From Phycisphaeraceae bacterium (GTDB lineage: Bacteria; Planctomycetota; Phycisphaerae; Phycisphaerales; UBA1924), in assembly GCA_019636655.1 (NCBI GenBank), contig JAHBXB010000001.1, positions 248,001 through 312,000 of the forward strand: a stretch of DNA of 64,000 nt. Reading direction: 5' to 3'. The position numbers were made by a program, and so were the translations under genes. Shown in pieces: positions 1 through 8,924 of this stretch; the stretch's first letter is position 1; each line of letters opens with the position of its first letter. The notes under the pieces were generated by a model. That model worked only from the letters and a program-made list of their open reading frames with translations. It was not told where the DNA came from and made no database searches.

Positions 1-577
1 TCCCGCCCATGCGGCCGATCGCCGCGAGCACCGCCGGATCGGAGTGGAATCGATCGTTCAGCACGCCCTCGCGGACATGCACGTGCACCACCCGTCCGAT
101 CACGATGTTGCCGCCCCCCGGCACGCCCGGGGCGAGCCGCACGACCTGCATCGTCCTGCACTCGAAGCTGACCCGGGACTCAGCGACCCGCGCCGGCCGC
201 ACCTCGCGGCTGGGAACGCCCGTCAGGCCTGAGAGGTCAAACTCGCTCTCGCCGTGCGCCAGCGGCTCGGCGCACGCCGCCATCTGCCGCTCGAAGTCCT
301 CAGAAACGATGTTCACGACGAACTCGCCTGTCCCCCCCTCGCTCTCGGGCAGGACGTTCCTGGTGGTGTCTTTCTCCGTGCCGTCGGCCTTGTTGGCCGG
401 GCAGAACAGCAGCGACATCGGCTCGCTCGCGATCGCATTGAAGAACGAGAACGGCGCCAGGTTCGGCTTTCCCCCCGGGGACAGCGAAGAAACAAGGGCG
501 ATCGGTCGCGGCACAACGCACCCGATCAGCAGCTTGTAACGGTCCGCCTGGGCGAGGCTGGCAGGGTCGAGTTCCAT
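1..577 (-). CDS. Flavin reductase family protein (partial, C-terminus off the window)
   Basis: The minus-strand frame is open from an ATG at 577 to the window edge, giving the first 192 residues with no stop. The protein starts MELDPASLAQADRYKLL and carries RPIALVSS near residue 24 and NLAPFSFFNAIASEP near residue 40, the pattern of the flavin reductase-like FMN-binding split barrel (DIM6/NTAB type). Members bind FMN and reduce flavin or act as small oxidoreductases in the cytosol; the substrate cannot be told from sequence. It is transcribed away from the DUF58 gene with only 53 bases between the starts, so the two share a short divergent promoter region. No clear Shine-Dalgarno is visible before the ATG. 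Confidence 0.85.
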   Translation of the reverse strand, partial: MELDPASLAQADRYKLLIGCVVPRPIALVSSLSPGGKPNLAPFSFFNAIASEPMSLLFCPANKADGTEKDTTRNVLPESEGGTGEFVVNIVSEDFERQMAACAEPLAHGESEFDLSGLTGVPSREVRPARVAESRVSFECRTMQVVRLAPGVPGGGNIVIGRVVHVHVREGVLNDRFHSDPAVLAAIGRMGG

Positions 578-630
578 GGCCGAGTGTACGGGGCGGGCCC
601 GGCCGATCCCGGCCTTGGATAGGCTTCCGC

Positions 631-1626
631 GTGCTCTCCTCGACCGTCCGGCGGCCAACCACGATCGACGAACTGATCTCGTCGGAGTTGTGCGCGCGCC
701 TCGACCGCCTCGACGTCTACTCGCGGAAACTCTTCGCCGGGAAGCTGCAGGGCGAGCGGCGGTCCAAGAAGCGAGGCCAGTCCATCGAGTTCGAGGACTA
801 CCGCAACTACGTCCCCGGCGATGACCTGCGCCGGATTGATTGGAACGTCTTCGCCCGCCTCGACCGGTTCTTCGTTCGCGTCTTCCAGGAGGAGGAAGAC
901 CTGGCGCTGCACATCGTGCTCGATGCGTCGCCGTCGATGGACGCCGGCTCGGGCTCGTCCGGCGTCGATGCCAGCAAGCTGCTCTTCGCCCAGCGTCTGG
1001 CCATGGCGCTGGGCTACATCGGCCTGGTCAACAACAACCGCGTCAGCGCCTGGGTCTTTGACAACCAATCGCTCCGCCGGATGCCCGCCGTACGCAGCCG
1101 CCGGAGCACCTCCCGTCTCGCCGCGTTCCTCCTGGCATCCCTCCAGCCGATCGGTGATGAGACCACCGACGCCGCTGCCCCGGCCGTCAGTAACGCGACC
1201 GGGGACTTCACCTCCGCCCTGCGGACAATCGCGATGTCCCGCACCGGTAAGGGGGTGCTCGTCCTGCTCTCGGACTTTCTGATCCCTGGCGGCTACCAGG
1301 ACGGCCTTCGCTACCTCGCGGGCGGAAAGGGGTTCGATACCTTCTGCCTGCAGGTCCTCTCGCCCGGAGAGGTCGACCCGACTCGCCTGAACAGCTCCGG
1401 ACTCGTCGGAGATCTTCGCCTCACCGACGCCGAAACCGGCCGCACCAGCGAGGTCACGGTCACGCCGGACCTTGTCCAGCGCTACAGGAACTCACTTGCC
1501 GCCTATGTCTCCGGCCTCAAGGCGTTCTGCACCGCCCGGGGAATGATGCACCTGCAGATCGAGTCCGACGCCGATCTTCCGACGCTTCTGCTCGACCACC
1601 TCCGCAAGCGGGGGCTTCTTCGCTAG
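631..1626 (+). CDS. DUF58 domain-containing protein
   Basis: This 331-residue protein starts at a GTG. Its N-terminal half has the DUF58 core: a basic stretch KLQGERRSKKRG, then EFEDYRNYVPGDDLRRIDW around residues 52-70. A VWA-like segment follows, LHIVLDASPSMDAG near residue 92, with the metal-site pattern DxSxS (here DASPS). DUF58 proteins usually sit beside a MoxR AAA ATPase and membrane VWA proteins and are thought to work with them in assembly or maturation of other proteins. No MoxR gene is adjacent here: upstream is a divergent flavin reductase and downstream a convergent TPR gene. There is no signal peptide or membrane segment, so it is cytosolic. Confidence 0.88.
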   Translation: MLSSTVRRPTTIDELISSELCARLDRLDVYSRKLFAGKLQGERRSKKRGQSIEFEDYRNYVPGDDLRRIDWNVFARLDRFFVRVFQEEEDLALHIVLDASPSMDAGSGSSGVDASKLLFAQRLAMALGYIGLVNNNRVSAWVFDNQSLRRMPAVRSRRSTSRLAAFLLASLQPIGDETTDAAAPAVSNATGDFTSALRTIAMSRTGKGVLVLLSDFLIPGGYQDGLRYLAGGKGFDTFCLQVLSPGEVDPTRLNSSGLVGDLRLTDAETGRTSEVTVTPDLVQRYRNSLAAYVSGLKAFCTARGMMHLQIESDADLPTLLLDHLRKRGLLR

Positions 1627-1639
1627 CGTCGTCCGCCGC

Positions 1640-2308
1640 CTACCGCGATGGGGCCTTCGACTGAATCTCTTCAAGCAGGGCCTCGTCGATCCCGAGGTAC
1701 TCCCGCATGTGCTGGTCGTAGGTCTCGGCGTCCTGCTCACGCGACAGGTCCAGCCGCAACTCGTTGATGACCTTCGTCCCCTGGCCGATCCACGTCTCCC
1801 ACGTCTCCTTGGCGATGTTCTCGCCGATCCACGCACCCACCGGCCCCTTGAACGGCGGGCGGCTCATCTTCGTTCCCGGCCGCCCGGTGCGCCGGCAGAC
1901 GAACGAGCCCGGCGGGATCGGGCCCGTCGGTCCACCCCCCAGCGGAAGACTCACCGGCTTGGCTGTCTTGCCGGCCACCTCGGGCACTTGCTTCCCCAGC
2001 GACTTGAGCACCTCTGCAAGGGCCGAGGCGGGCATCCGGTCACCCTTCTCCGTCGCGATCGTGTACCCCCGTATCGCCACCTCCGCCGCCCGGTCCTTAT
2101 TCCCGGCCTTCACCAGGCTCTCCGCGGCGAGTTGATACGCCTTCGACATCCCCGGCACGATGTCGGCGCACCGCAGGTACGACGCCGCCGCATCCGCAAA
2201 CCGGCCCGCCTGCGCGTACGCACCCGCGAGCGAGAAGTGAGCCATCTCATTCTCGGGGTCCGATTGGCACATATTCTCGAACTGAGCGATTCTCGCGTTG
2301 ATGTCCAT
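1640..2308 (-). CDS. TPR protein with C-terminal YggX-type Fe(2+)-trafficking domain
   Basis: The 222-residue product has two parts. Residues 1-105 look like tetratricopeptide helices (DPENEMAHFSLAGAYAQAGR, then a second repeat around ADIVPGMSKAYQLAAESLVK). Residues 134-207 match the small Fe-S protection protein YggX: FVCRRTGRPGTKM at the start, the W-rich GENIAKETWETWIGQGTKV, then INELRLDL and a YLGI end. YggX is normally a free protein of about 90 residues that protects iron-sulfur clusters from oxidants; the single conserved Cys is present (Cys138). The TPR part could bring it to a partner protein. The gene converges on DUF58 with 13 bases between the stops and diverges from pyrD. The fusion is seen directly; the role is inferred from family. 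Confidence 0.8.
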   Translation of the reverse strand: MDINARIAQFENMCQSDPENEMAHFSLAGAYAQAGRFADAAASYLRCADIVPGMSKAYQLAAESLVKAGNKDRAAEVAIRGYTIATEKGDRMPASALAEVLKSLGKQVPEVAGKTAKPVSLPLGGGPTGPIPPGSFVCRRTGRPGTKMSRPPFKGPVGAWIGENIAKETWETWIGQGTKVINELRLDLSREQDAETYDQHMREYLGIDEALLEEIQSKAPSR

Positions 2309-2399
2309 ACCGGATGATAGGGAGCAGCCGCCGGATGCTCATCGAAGCAGCACACGACGCCGCTTCCTCTCCCGCCCCCGGCCCCGTATTCTCTCCGGC

Positions 2400-3365
2400 G
2401 TGCCACGCGACGATCACACCCTGGCGATCACTCTTGCGGGGATCCCCCTGCGCAACCCGGTCCTTCTCGCGGCTGGCACCGCCGGCACGCTCGACGAGTA
2501 CGCCGGCGTCCTTCCGCTCGATCGCCTCGGCGGGATCGTCACCAAGTCCCTCACGCCCGAGCCCCGCGAGGGCAACAACACCTGGCGCATCATCGAGAGC
2601 CGCGCCGGGATGCTCAACGCCATAGGCCTGACCAACCCCGGCGTTGACCGCTTCGACGCCAACCTCGCCGCACGCGCGGCGACGTTGCCGACCACCATCT
2701 TCGCTTCCGCCGCCGGCTTCTCGATTCCGGACTATGAGCGGGTTGTTTCGACCCTTGACCCCTGGGCCGACCCCAGTAAGCCCGACGGCGGTGGGGGGGG
2801 AATCCCCGCCATCGAAGTCAACATCTCCTGCCCGAATGTCAAGACCGGCACCGAGTTCGGCCATTCGCCGGCGCTCACGCGAGATCTCCTGACCGCCGTT
2901 CGGCCTCTCGCCCAGCACGCCAGGCTGTTCGTCAAGCTCAGTCCCGTTACCCCTGACCTGGTAGCCGTCGCCCGCGCCGCGATCGACGCCGGCGCCGATG
3001 GCCTGACGATCAGCAACACCATTCCCGCGATGGCCATCGACGTCGAGACGCGCCGGCCCCGCCTCGCCAACGTCACCGGCGGACTCTCCGGCCCGGCGCT
3101 GCACCCCGTCTCCGTCCGCCTCGTGCACGAGGTCTACCGGAAACTGGCCCGCGACCGCGGCATACCGATCATCGGCGCCGGCGGGGTCATGACGTGGGCC
3201 GACGCCGCGGAGTTCATCCTCGCCGGGGCGACCGCCGTCCAGATGGGCACGGCCCTGTTCGCCGACCCGCGCTCGCCCCTCAAGGTGATAGACGGCCTCG
3301 CACGGTGGGCCCGCCGTCAACGCGTCTCCAGCATCTCGGAACTCGTCGGCGCCCTCGCCGAGTAA
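2400..3365 (+). CDS. pyrD: Dihydroorotate dehydrogenase, class 1B-like
   Basis: This enzyme oxidises dihydroorotate to orotate, the fourth step of pyrimidine synthesis, using FMN. I chose the GTG at 2400 (VPRDDHTLAITLAGIPLRNP), which gives the usual family length of 321 residues; an in-frame start at 2298 would add an Arg-rich tail antisense to the neighbour's start. Visible motifs are NPVLLAAGTAG, the FMN loop KSLT, the catalytic-cysteine segment NISCPNVKTG, the lysine in FVKLSP and the FMN-phosphate loop PIIGAGGV. A Cys in SCPN rather than Ser marks class 1. Class 1B enzymes pair with a PyrK electron-transfer subunit, which is not in this window. The serine hydrolase gene begins 10 bases downstream, so the two are probably co-transcribed. 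Confidence 0.93.
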   Translation: MPRDDHTLAITLAGIPLRNPVLLAAGTAGTLDEYAGVLPLDRLGGIVTKSLTPEPREGNNTWRIIESRAGMLNAIGLTNPGVDRFDANLAARAATLPTTIFASAAGFSIPDYERVVSTLDPWADPSKPDGGGGGIPAIEVNISCPNVKTGTEFGHSPALTRDLLTAVRPLAQHARLFVKLSPVTPDLVAVARAAIDAGADGLTISNTIPAMAIDVETRRPRLANVTGGLSGPALHPVSVRLVHEVYRKLARDRGIPIIGAGGVMTWADAAEFILAGATAVQMGTALFADPRSPLKVIDGLARWARRQRVSSISELVGALAE

Positions 3366-3375
3366 AGGAGTCCAC

Positions 3376-4638
3376 ATGAACCGCCCCATTCTCGCGGCAT
3401 TCGCGGCTGCGATCCTCGCGGTCGCCGGCGGGTTCGGTCAGCCCTCCGCGCAGCCTCCCGACGCATCCCGTCCGGCCGTGGGCATGGAACCCCTCGACCT
3501 TGCCACGACGCTCGAGGCCATCCGCGAGAAGCACAAACTCCCCGCTCTCGGCGCCGCCATCGTGCGCGCCAATGGGACAATCGACGCGATCGGCGTCACC
3601 GGGGTCCGCGAGGCGGGCGCTCAAACGGCGGTCACGCGTACCGACCAGTGGCACATTGGTTCGTGCACCAAGTCGATGACCGCCACGCTCGCGGCCATGT
3701 ACGTCCAGGAGGGCAAACTCGCCTGGACAACGACCATCGCCGACATCTTCCCAGACCTCGCCGCAGACATGGACCCCGCATGGCGCACGGTCACCCTGGA
3801 GCAACTGCTGACCAACCGCAGCGGCGCTCCAACGGGCCTTGATGCGGGCGGCCTCTGGGGGCAACTCTGGGCCTTCAACGGCACTCCGACGGACGCCCGC
3901 CGCGCACTGCTGATTGGCGTTACCTCCCGCCCGCCGGAGGCGACGCCGGGTTCGAAGTTCATCTACTCGAACGCCGGATTCTCCATTGCGGGCCTCATGA
4001 TCGAGACCGTCGCCGGCAAGCCGTATGAGGAGGTCATTGCCGAGCGGCTCTTCACGCCCCTCGGCATGACGTCCGCGGGCTTTGGTGCGCCGGGATCGAA
4101 GGACTCCATCGACCAGCCCAGGGGCCACACCCAGGATGGCACGCCCGTGGTCCCGTACGCCCGCCAGGGCGCCGGCGAGGGGGGCGCCGACAATCCCCCG
4201 GCCATCGCTCCGGCAGGCCGCGTCCACCTGAGCCTCGATGACTGGGCCCGCTACATCGCCCTGCACCTCCGGGAAACACCCGCAGCCGATCAGGCGACCC
4301 CGCACCCTCTCTCCGCCGAGTCCCTGGCGATGCTCCACGCGCCGGCACGCGGCGGCGACAGCGGCCCAAATGGCTACGCCATGGGTTGGGCCACGATGAC
4401 GCGCCCGTGGGCAAAGGGAAGCCAAGCGGGCGACACCGGCCGCGTGCTGACCCACAACGGCTCCAACTCCAGTTGGTTTGCGGTCTGCTGGCTGGCGCCC
4501 GAGAAGGGCATCGCCGCGGTTGCAGTCACCAACTCTGGTTCGCCCTCGGCCCGAGTGGCATGCGATGAAGCCGTCGCCGCGGCCTTCGCCCAGTCCCGCG
4601 AGCGCCCGCCGGCTACACCTCAGCCAGCCGCCGATTGA
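3376..4638 (+). CDS. Secreted serine hydrolase, class C beta-lactamase family
   Basis: The 420-residue protein has a signal peptide (a hydrophobic stretch within the first 22 residues, then GGFGQPSAQ) and a beta-lactamase/penicillin-binding-protein fold. The active-site SxxK is S96-C-T-K99 in [11 protein letters not shown], and the second motif is Y197-S-N199 in [15 protein letters not shown] late [11 protein letters not shown] fits the third motif with HNG replacing KTG, common in this esterase/DD-peptidase-like group. Substrates in this family range from peptidoglycan stems to esters, so I do not assign one. An AAAGGAG Shine-Dalgarno overlaps the pyrD stop region six bases before the ATG. 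The last 19 bases overlap the convergent smc gene. Confidence 0.88.
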   Translation: MNRPILAAFAAAILAVAGGFGQPSAQPPDASRPAVGMEPLDLATTLEAIREKHKLPALGAAIVRANGTIDAIGVTGVREAGAQTAVTRTDQWHIGSCTKSMTATLAAMYVQEGKLAWTTTIADIFPDLAADMDPAWRTVTLEQLLTNRSGAPTGLDAGGLWGQLWAFNGTPTDARRALLIGVTSRPPEATPGSKFIYSNAGFSIAGLMIETVAGKPYEEVIAERLFTPLGMTSAGFGAPGSKDSIDQPRGHTQDGTPVVPYARQGAGEGGADNPPAIAPAGRVHLSLDDWARYIALHLRETPAADQATPHPLSAESLAMLHAPARGGDSGPNGYAMGWATMTRPWAKGSQAGDTGRVLTHNGSNSSWFAVCWLAPEKGIAAVAVTNSGSPSARVACDEAVAAAFAQSRERPPATPQPAAD

Positions 4639-7600
4639 TCCCCGCTCGGCGCGGGGTCCTCGGTGGCTCCGGCGTGGCCATCCTCGCGCATCGCCGCGAG
4701 CGCCTGCCGGAGCATCCCGCTGGGCCGCTTCCGCTTAGCCGGTGGAGCCTCCTCGGGCTCCGGCTCAGCCGCGATCGAACGGGCGTGCCCGTTCTCACTC
4801 AGGTGATCGATCGGGGCCTCGGTCGGCGCGGTCGCGCCGCGTGGCTTGACCTCGGTGATCGCGCCGTCCTTTCCAACCTGGTCCAGTTTCACCGACACCC
4901 GCTTCGAAACACCCCGCTCCTGCATCGTCACGCCGAACATCTGGTCTGCCGACTGCATCGTCCGCTTGTGGTGGGTGATCACGATGAAGTGGCTCTGATC
5001 CAGGAACAGCCGCAGCACGCCGCTGAACCGCTCCACGTTCGCGTCATCTAGCGCCGCATCCACCTCGTCCAGCACGCAGAAGCACGACGGCTTGCTCCGG
5101 AAAATGGACAGCAGCAGCGCCACGGCGGTCATCGTCTTCTCGCCGCCGGAGAGCTGATTGATGCTCCGCGGCTCCTTGCCCGGCGGCTTCGCGATGACCT
5201 CGACGCCCGACTCCAGCCAGTCGATCCGCCCGGTCTCCACCTTCTCGCCGTTGATCTCCTCGACCACCGGCATCAGTTTCACCTCGGCCTTGCCCCCGCC
5301 GAAGAGCTGCCGGAACATCCCGTCCGGCGAGGAGAAGTGCCCCTGGATCGCCTCGAAGGTGTCCTTGAACCGTTTCTCGCTCGCCACGTTCAGCGTCTGG
5401 ATCAGTTCCGTCAGTTTCTCGCACGCCGAGTCGATGTCCGCCACCTGGCGGATCAGGTCCTCGTTGCGAGATTCCAGTTGCGTCTCTTCTTCGATCGCGT
5501 CCAGGTTCACGTTCCCCAGCCGCCGGATCTCGTCCTTGAGCGCATCGATCGTCGCTTGCCCCTCGGCCTGATCGATGCGGGCCACGCCCCCGTCGTCCAT
5601 CATCCGCCGGTACTCGACGTATTCCCAGCCGAGGTCGAACGCCAGTTCCTCCGTCGCCCGTTGCTCGAGGTTCTCCCGCTTGATCTCGACCTCGCGCCGC
5701 GCCACCTCGAGGCTGTGCCAGTCCCGCTCGATCGCCGAAGCGTGCCCGCGTGCACTCAGCACGTGCTCGCCAAGCTCGCTCGCCCGCTGCGTCGCCTCCT
5801 CAAGCCGCTGCGACACCTCGGCCAGGGACCCGGTCGCCGCGGCCGCCGCGGCCCTCGCCTCCTCGATCGCCGTCCCGGCCCCGGCGATGTCCCGCTCCTG
5901 GTCCGTCAGCGTCGCCCGGCGCTGTTCGAGCGTCTGCACCACGTGCCGCCGCTCCCTCGCCGACTGGTCCGACGCCACCTCCAGCCTCGACCGCTCCCGG
6001 CGAGCCGACGACAACTGCTCGCCCATCCGCCCGGCCTCGACCCGCCGAGCCGTCAGCGCCTCCATCGCCGCATCGGCCTCGCCCTGGGCACCGCGCAGGT
6101 CCTCGTCCAGCGCCGCCGCCGCCTCGACCTGCTCCTGGTGCAGCCTGGCCAGCCGATCGGCCCGCTCCCGCAGATCGGTCTGCTCGCGGTCCACCGCCTC
6201 GCATCGCTGCGTGAGCTGCGCAACCTCTTCCGACAGCGACCCGCGTTCCCGCTCCAGCCGCGCCAGTTCCGAGGCCGTCCGCTCCAGCGCGGCTTCTTCG
6301 TTCACCAACTGCCGCTGCGCCGCCGCGAGCGACGCCCGGAGCGACCGCATGGCGTCCGCCGACTTCGCCGCCTCCTCGTCGATCGCCTTGAGCGAACCCC
6401 GCTCCACCTCCAGCGTGCCCGACAGGCCTGCCAGCGTGCCCCGCAACTCGCTGAGTTCGCTCCGACGCTGCAGCACGCCCGCACCCTCGCTCGCGGCCGA
6501 CAGCGGCCCGGCGATCACGCTCCCATCTCGTTCGACTACCACCCCGTCCCGCGTCACCAGCCGTCGTCCGGCCAGCGGCCCCGCGCTCAGGAGCATCGCC
6601 GCTTCAAGGTCGGTGACCAGGTAGGTCTCTCCCAGCAGCCGATCCAGCAGCACCGAGTGCTCGCCCCGCTCGCGAACCACGGTCCGCAGCGGCACGATCC
6701 GCGACGCCGCCGCGGCCAGCAGCTCGGCCTCGCCCTCAGCATGCCCCGACCCCGCGGCCTCACCGGTCCTGCGAATCAGCGTCACCCGTCCCGGCAGCGA
6801 CCGCAGTTCCTCCATGCTCGGCAGCGGCGCCCCCGCCGCGAGCACCAGCGCCTGCAGGTTCGTCCCGAGCGCCGCCTCGATCGCCGCCGCGTGCTCGGCG
6901 TCCGCGTCGATCAGGTCCGCGAGCACGCCCTCGACCCCCGCGAACTTCCCATCGGACTGCCGCGCCTCGAGCACAAACCGAACCGCCTCGCCGAGCCCGG
7001 CGTGGCTCTCGACCATCTCCTGGAGCGTGGCCCGCCGGCTGTCGAGCCGCACGAACTGCTGCTCCAGTTCGCTCAGCCGCTCCGCCAGGCCGCGTCGATC
7101 GGCGGAGAGACGCTGCGACTGTGATTCCGCTTCTTCCAGGTCCTGCTCGTTCTGCGTGATCGTTGCCCGCGTTGTCTCCACGTGACCCAGGGCCTCGGAC
7201 CGCCACGTCTCGATCGTCTCCCGCTCGGTCTTGTTGGATGCGGCCTTCCCCGCCACGCGAGAAAGCTGCTCGCGCAAGCCGGCCGCGCGCCGGCGATCGC
7301 TCTCCAGCGCCGCCAGCAGCCCGGCCCGCTCCCGGTCGATGTTGCTCGCCGCGGCCCGCTTTTCGTGCTGCACCGACCGCAGGTCATTCACCCGCTGCTG
7401 CGCCGCCGACCGCGCCTGCGTCAACTCCCCCAGCGACGCCTCGGCCCGCGAGACCAGCTCGGCCAACTCCGCCAGTTCCGCGTCCTGCCTGGCCAGCAGC
7501 CCGGTGAGTTCCTCGATGCGGGCGTCGGTCTCTGTCAGCCGCTTCTCATCCGCGGCCAGCTGCGCCGCCGACTCGGCGATCGCCCGCTGCGTCAGTTCCC

Positions 7601-8684
7601 GCCTCTGCTCCGCCGCGCGTTCCGCGTGCTGCGCCGCCTGCACCGCGTTCTCGATCTTCCGCTGCTCGGAGCCCAGTTCCGACCGGTCCAGTTCTGCTTC
7701 CTGCTTCGATTGCTCCAGCCCCGCGAGCAGTTCGGAGGCCTCCTTCCGCGTCCCCTCCAGCGAGGCGAGCTGGCTCGTCAGCCCCTCCAGCCGCTGCCGG
7801 AGGTCGTCGTACTGATCCAGGGCCAGCGCCATCCGCCACGCCTTCAGGTCGCCGTCCAGTTTCTGGAACTGCCGGGCCTTCGCAGCTTGGCCCTTCACCA
7901 TCTTCAGCCGCCGCTCGGTCGAGGCGAGCTGCTCGCGCAGCCCCACCAGGTTCGCCTCTGCCCGCTCCAGCTTGCGTTGCGCCTCGATCCGCCGCTGCTT
8001 GTACTTCGCGACCCCTGCGGCCTCCTCGAAGATGGTCCGCCGCTCGGTCGGCGATGCCAGCAGCATCGCATCCACCTTCCCCTGCTCGATGATCGAGTAC
8101 GCATCCGCCCCGATCCCCGTGTCCATGAACAACTCGCGGATGTCCTTCAGCCGGCACCGCTTCGAGTTGATCAGGTACTGGCTCGTCCCGTCCCGGTACA
8201 GCCGCCGCTCGACTTCCACAGTGTCCGTGTCGATGGGCAGCCCGCGGCGCCGCCCGGCCCGCGCCGCCGCCTCACGATCCACCACGATCTCCGTGTCGCC
8301 GCCCGCATCCGCCGGTCCCGGCCTCGCTTCGCCCGCCGATTCCTCCACCCCGATCACCGCCACCTCGGTCGACACGTCCGCACCCTCGGCGCCCTCGCCG
8401 GCCCCGTTCACCACCTCGACCACCGGGTTGTCGAACGTCAGCGTCACACTCGCGAGCCCGAGCGGCTGCCGCCCCGCGGACCCGGCGAAGATCACGTCGA
8501 TCATCTCCGTGCCGCGCAGGCTCTTGCTCGACCGCTCGCCGAGCACCCACTTGATGGCGTCAACGACATTGCTCTTGCCGCACCCGTTCGGCCCGACGAT
8601 CGCCGTGATCGGCTCGTCGAACGTGAACTCGGTCGTGTCGGCAAAGCTCTTGAACCCGCTTAGCGTCAACTTGGCCAGCCGCAT
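4620..8684 (-). CDS. smc: Chromosome segregation protein SMC
   Basis: SMC is the ATPase arm of bacterial condensin, which compacts and segregates the chromosome. The start at 8684 ([16 protein letters not shown]) has GGAGG 11 bases ahead and gives 1354 residues, longer than the usual 1150-1200. The Walker A motif GPNGCGKS is at residues 31-38. Long coiled coils flank a hinge ([20 protein letters not shown]). The signature [18 protein letters not shown] and Walker [13 protein letters not shown] are near the C-terminus. Two regions explain the extra length: an acidic, glycine-rich insert at about residues 88-147 inside the N-terminal head, and a low-complexity tail after the head. The kleisin partners ScpA and ScpB are not nearby. 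The gene lies alone, convergent with the hydrolase and overlapping it by 19 bases. Confidence 0.96.
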   Translation of the reverse strand: MRLAKLTLSGFKSFADTTEFTFDEPITAIVGPNGCGKSNVVDAIKWVLGERSSKSLRGTEMIDVIFAGSAGRQPLGLASVTLTFDNPVVEVVNGAGEGAEGADVSTEVAVIGVEESAGEARPGPADAGGDTEIVVDREAAARAGRRRGLPIDTDTVEVERRLYRDGTSQYLINSKRCRLKDIRELFMDTGIGADAYSIIEQGKVDAMLLASPTERRTIFEEAAGVAKYKQRRIEAQRKLERAEANLVGLREQLASTERRLKMVKGQAAKARQFQKLDGDLKAWRMALALDQYDDLRQRLEGLTSQLASLEGTRKEASELLAGLEQSKQEAELDRSELGSEQRKIENAVQAAQHAERAAEQRRELTQRAIAESAAQLAADEKRLTETDARIEELTGLLARQDAELAELAELVSRAEASLGELTQARSAAQQRVNDLRSVQHEKRAAASNIDRERAGLLAALESDRRRAAGLREQLSRVAGKAASNKTERETIETWRSEALGHVETTRATITQNEQDLEEAESQSQRLSADRRGLAERLSELEQQFVRLDSRRATLQEMVESHAGLGEAVRFVLEARQSDGKFAGVEGVLADLIDADAEHAAAIEAALGTNLQALVLAAGAPLPSMEELRSLPGRVTLIRRTGEAAGSGHAEGEAELLAAAASRIVPLRTVVRERGEHSVLLDRLLGETYLVTDLEAAMLLSAGPLAGRRLVTRDGVVVERDGSVIAGPLSAASEGAGVLQRRSELSELRGTLAGLSGTLEVERGSLKAIDEEAAKSADAMRSLRASLAAAQRQLVNEEAALERTASELARLERERGSLSEEVAQLTQRCEAVDREQTDLRERADRLARLHQEQVEAAAALDEDLRGAQGEADAAMEALTARRVEAGRMGEQLSSARRERSRLEVASDQSARERRHVVQTLEQRRATLTDQERDIAGAGTAIEEARAAAAAATGSLAEVSQRLEEATQRASELGEHVLSARGHASAIERDWHSLEVARREVEIKRENLEQRATEELAFDLGWEYVEYRRMMDDGGVARIDQAEGQATIDALKDEIRRLGNVNLDAIEEETQLESRNEDLIRQVADIDSACEKLTELIQTLNVASEKRFKDTFEAIQGHFSSPDGMFRQLFGGGKAEVKLMPVVEEINGEKVETGRIDWLESGVEVIAKPPGKEPRSINQLSGGEKTMTAVALLLSIFRSKPSCFCVLDEVDAALDDANVERFSGVLRLFLDQSHFIVITHHKRTMQSADQMFGVTMQERGVSKRVSVKLDQVGKDGAITEVKPRGATAPTEAPIDHLSENGHARSIAAEPEPEEAPPAKRKRPSGMLRQALAAMREDGHAGATEDPAPSGDQSAAG

Positions 8685-8924
8685 CCCTGGACAACCTCCG
8701 TGTCGCCCCCCACAGACTCCGCGGCCGTGCAGCGGGGCGTTCCCGCATCGCAGTCGCGCTTCGCTCAAGACGGGCGGATCCTCGCCCGCAGCAGGTCAAC
8801 TCCCGTCACACCCGGCAGAACCTGCGCGAAACAGCGCAGTATCGACCCGCCGGCGCGATGGGCCGCAGAATGTAGCAGATCCGCTCCACCATGTCTCCCG
8901 GGAGCCCCCGGAAGCGTGACCGTC

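Noticed and set aside
5337-8663. Long plus-strand frames antisense to smc
   Set aside because: The products are Arg/Pro/Leu-rich with no domain, and smc accounts for the region.
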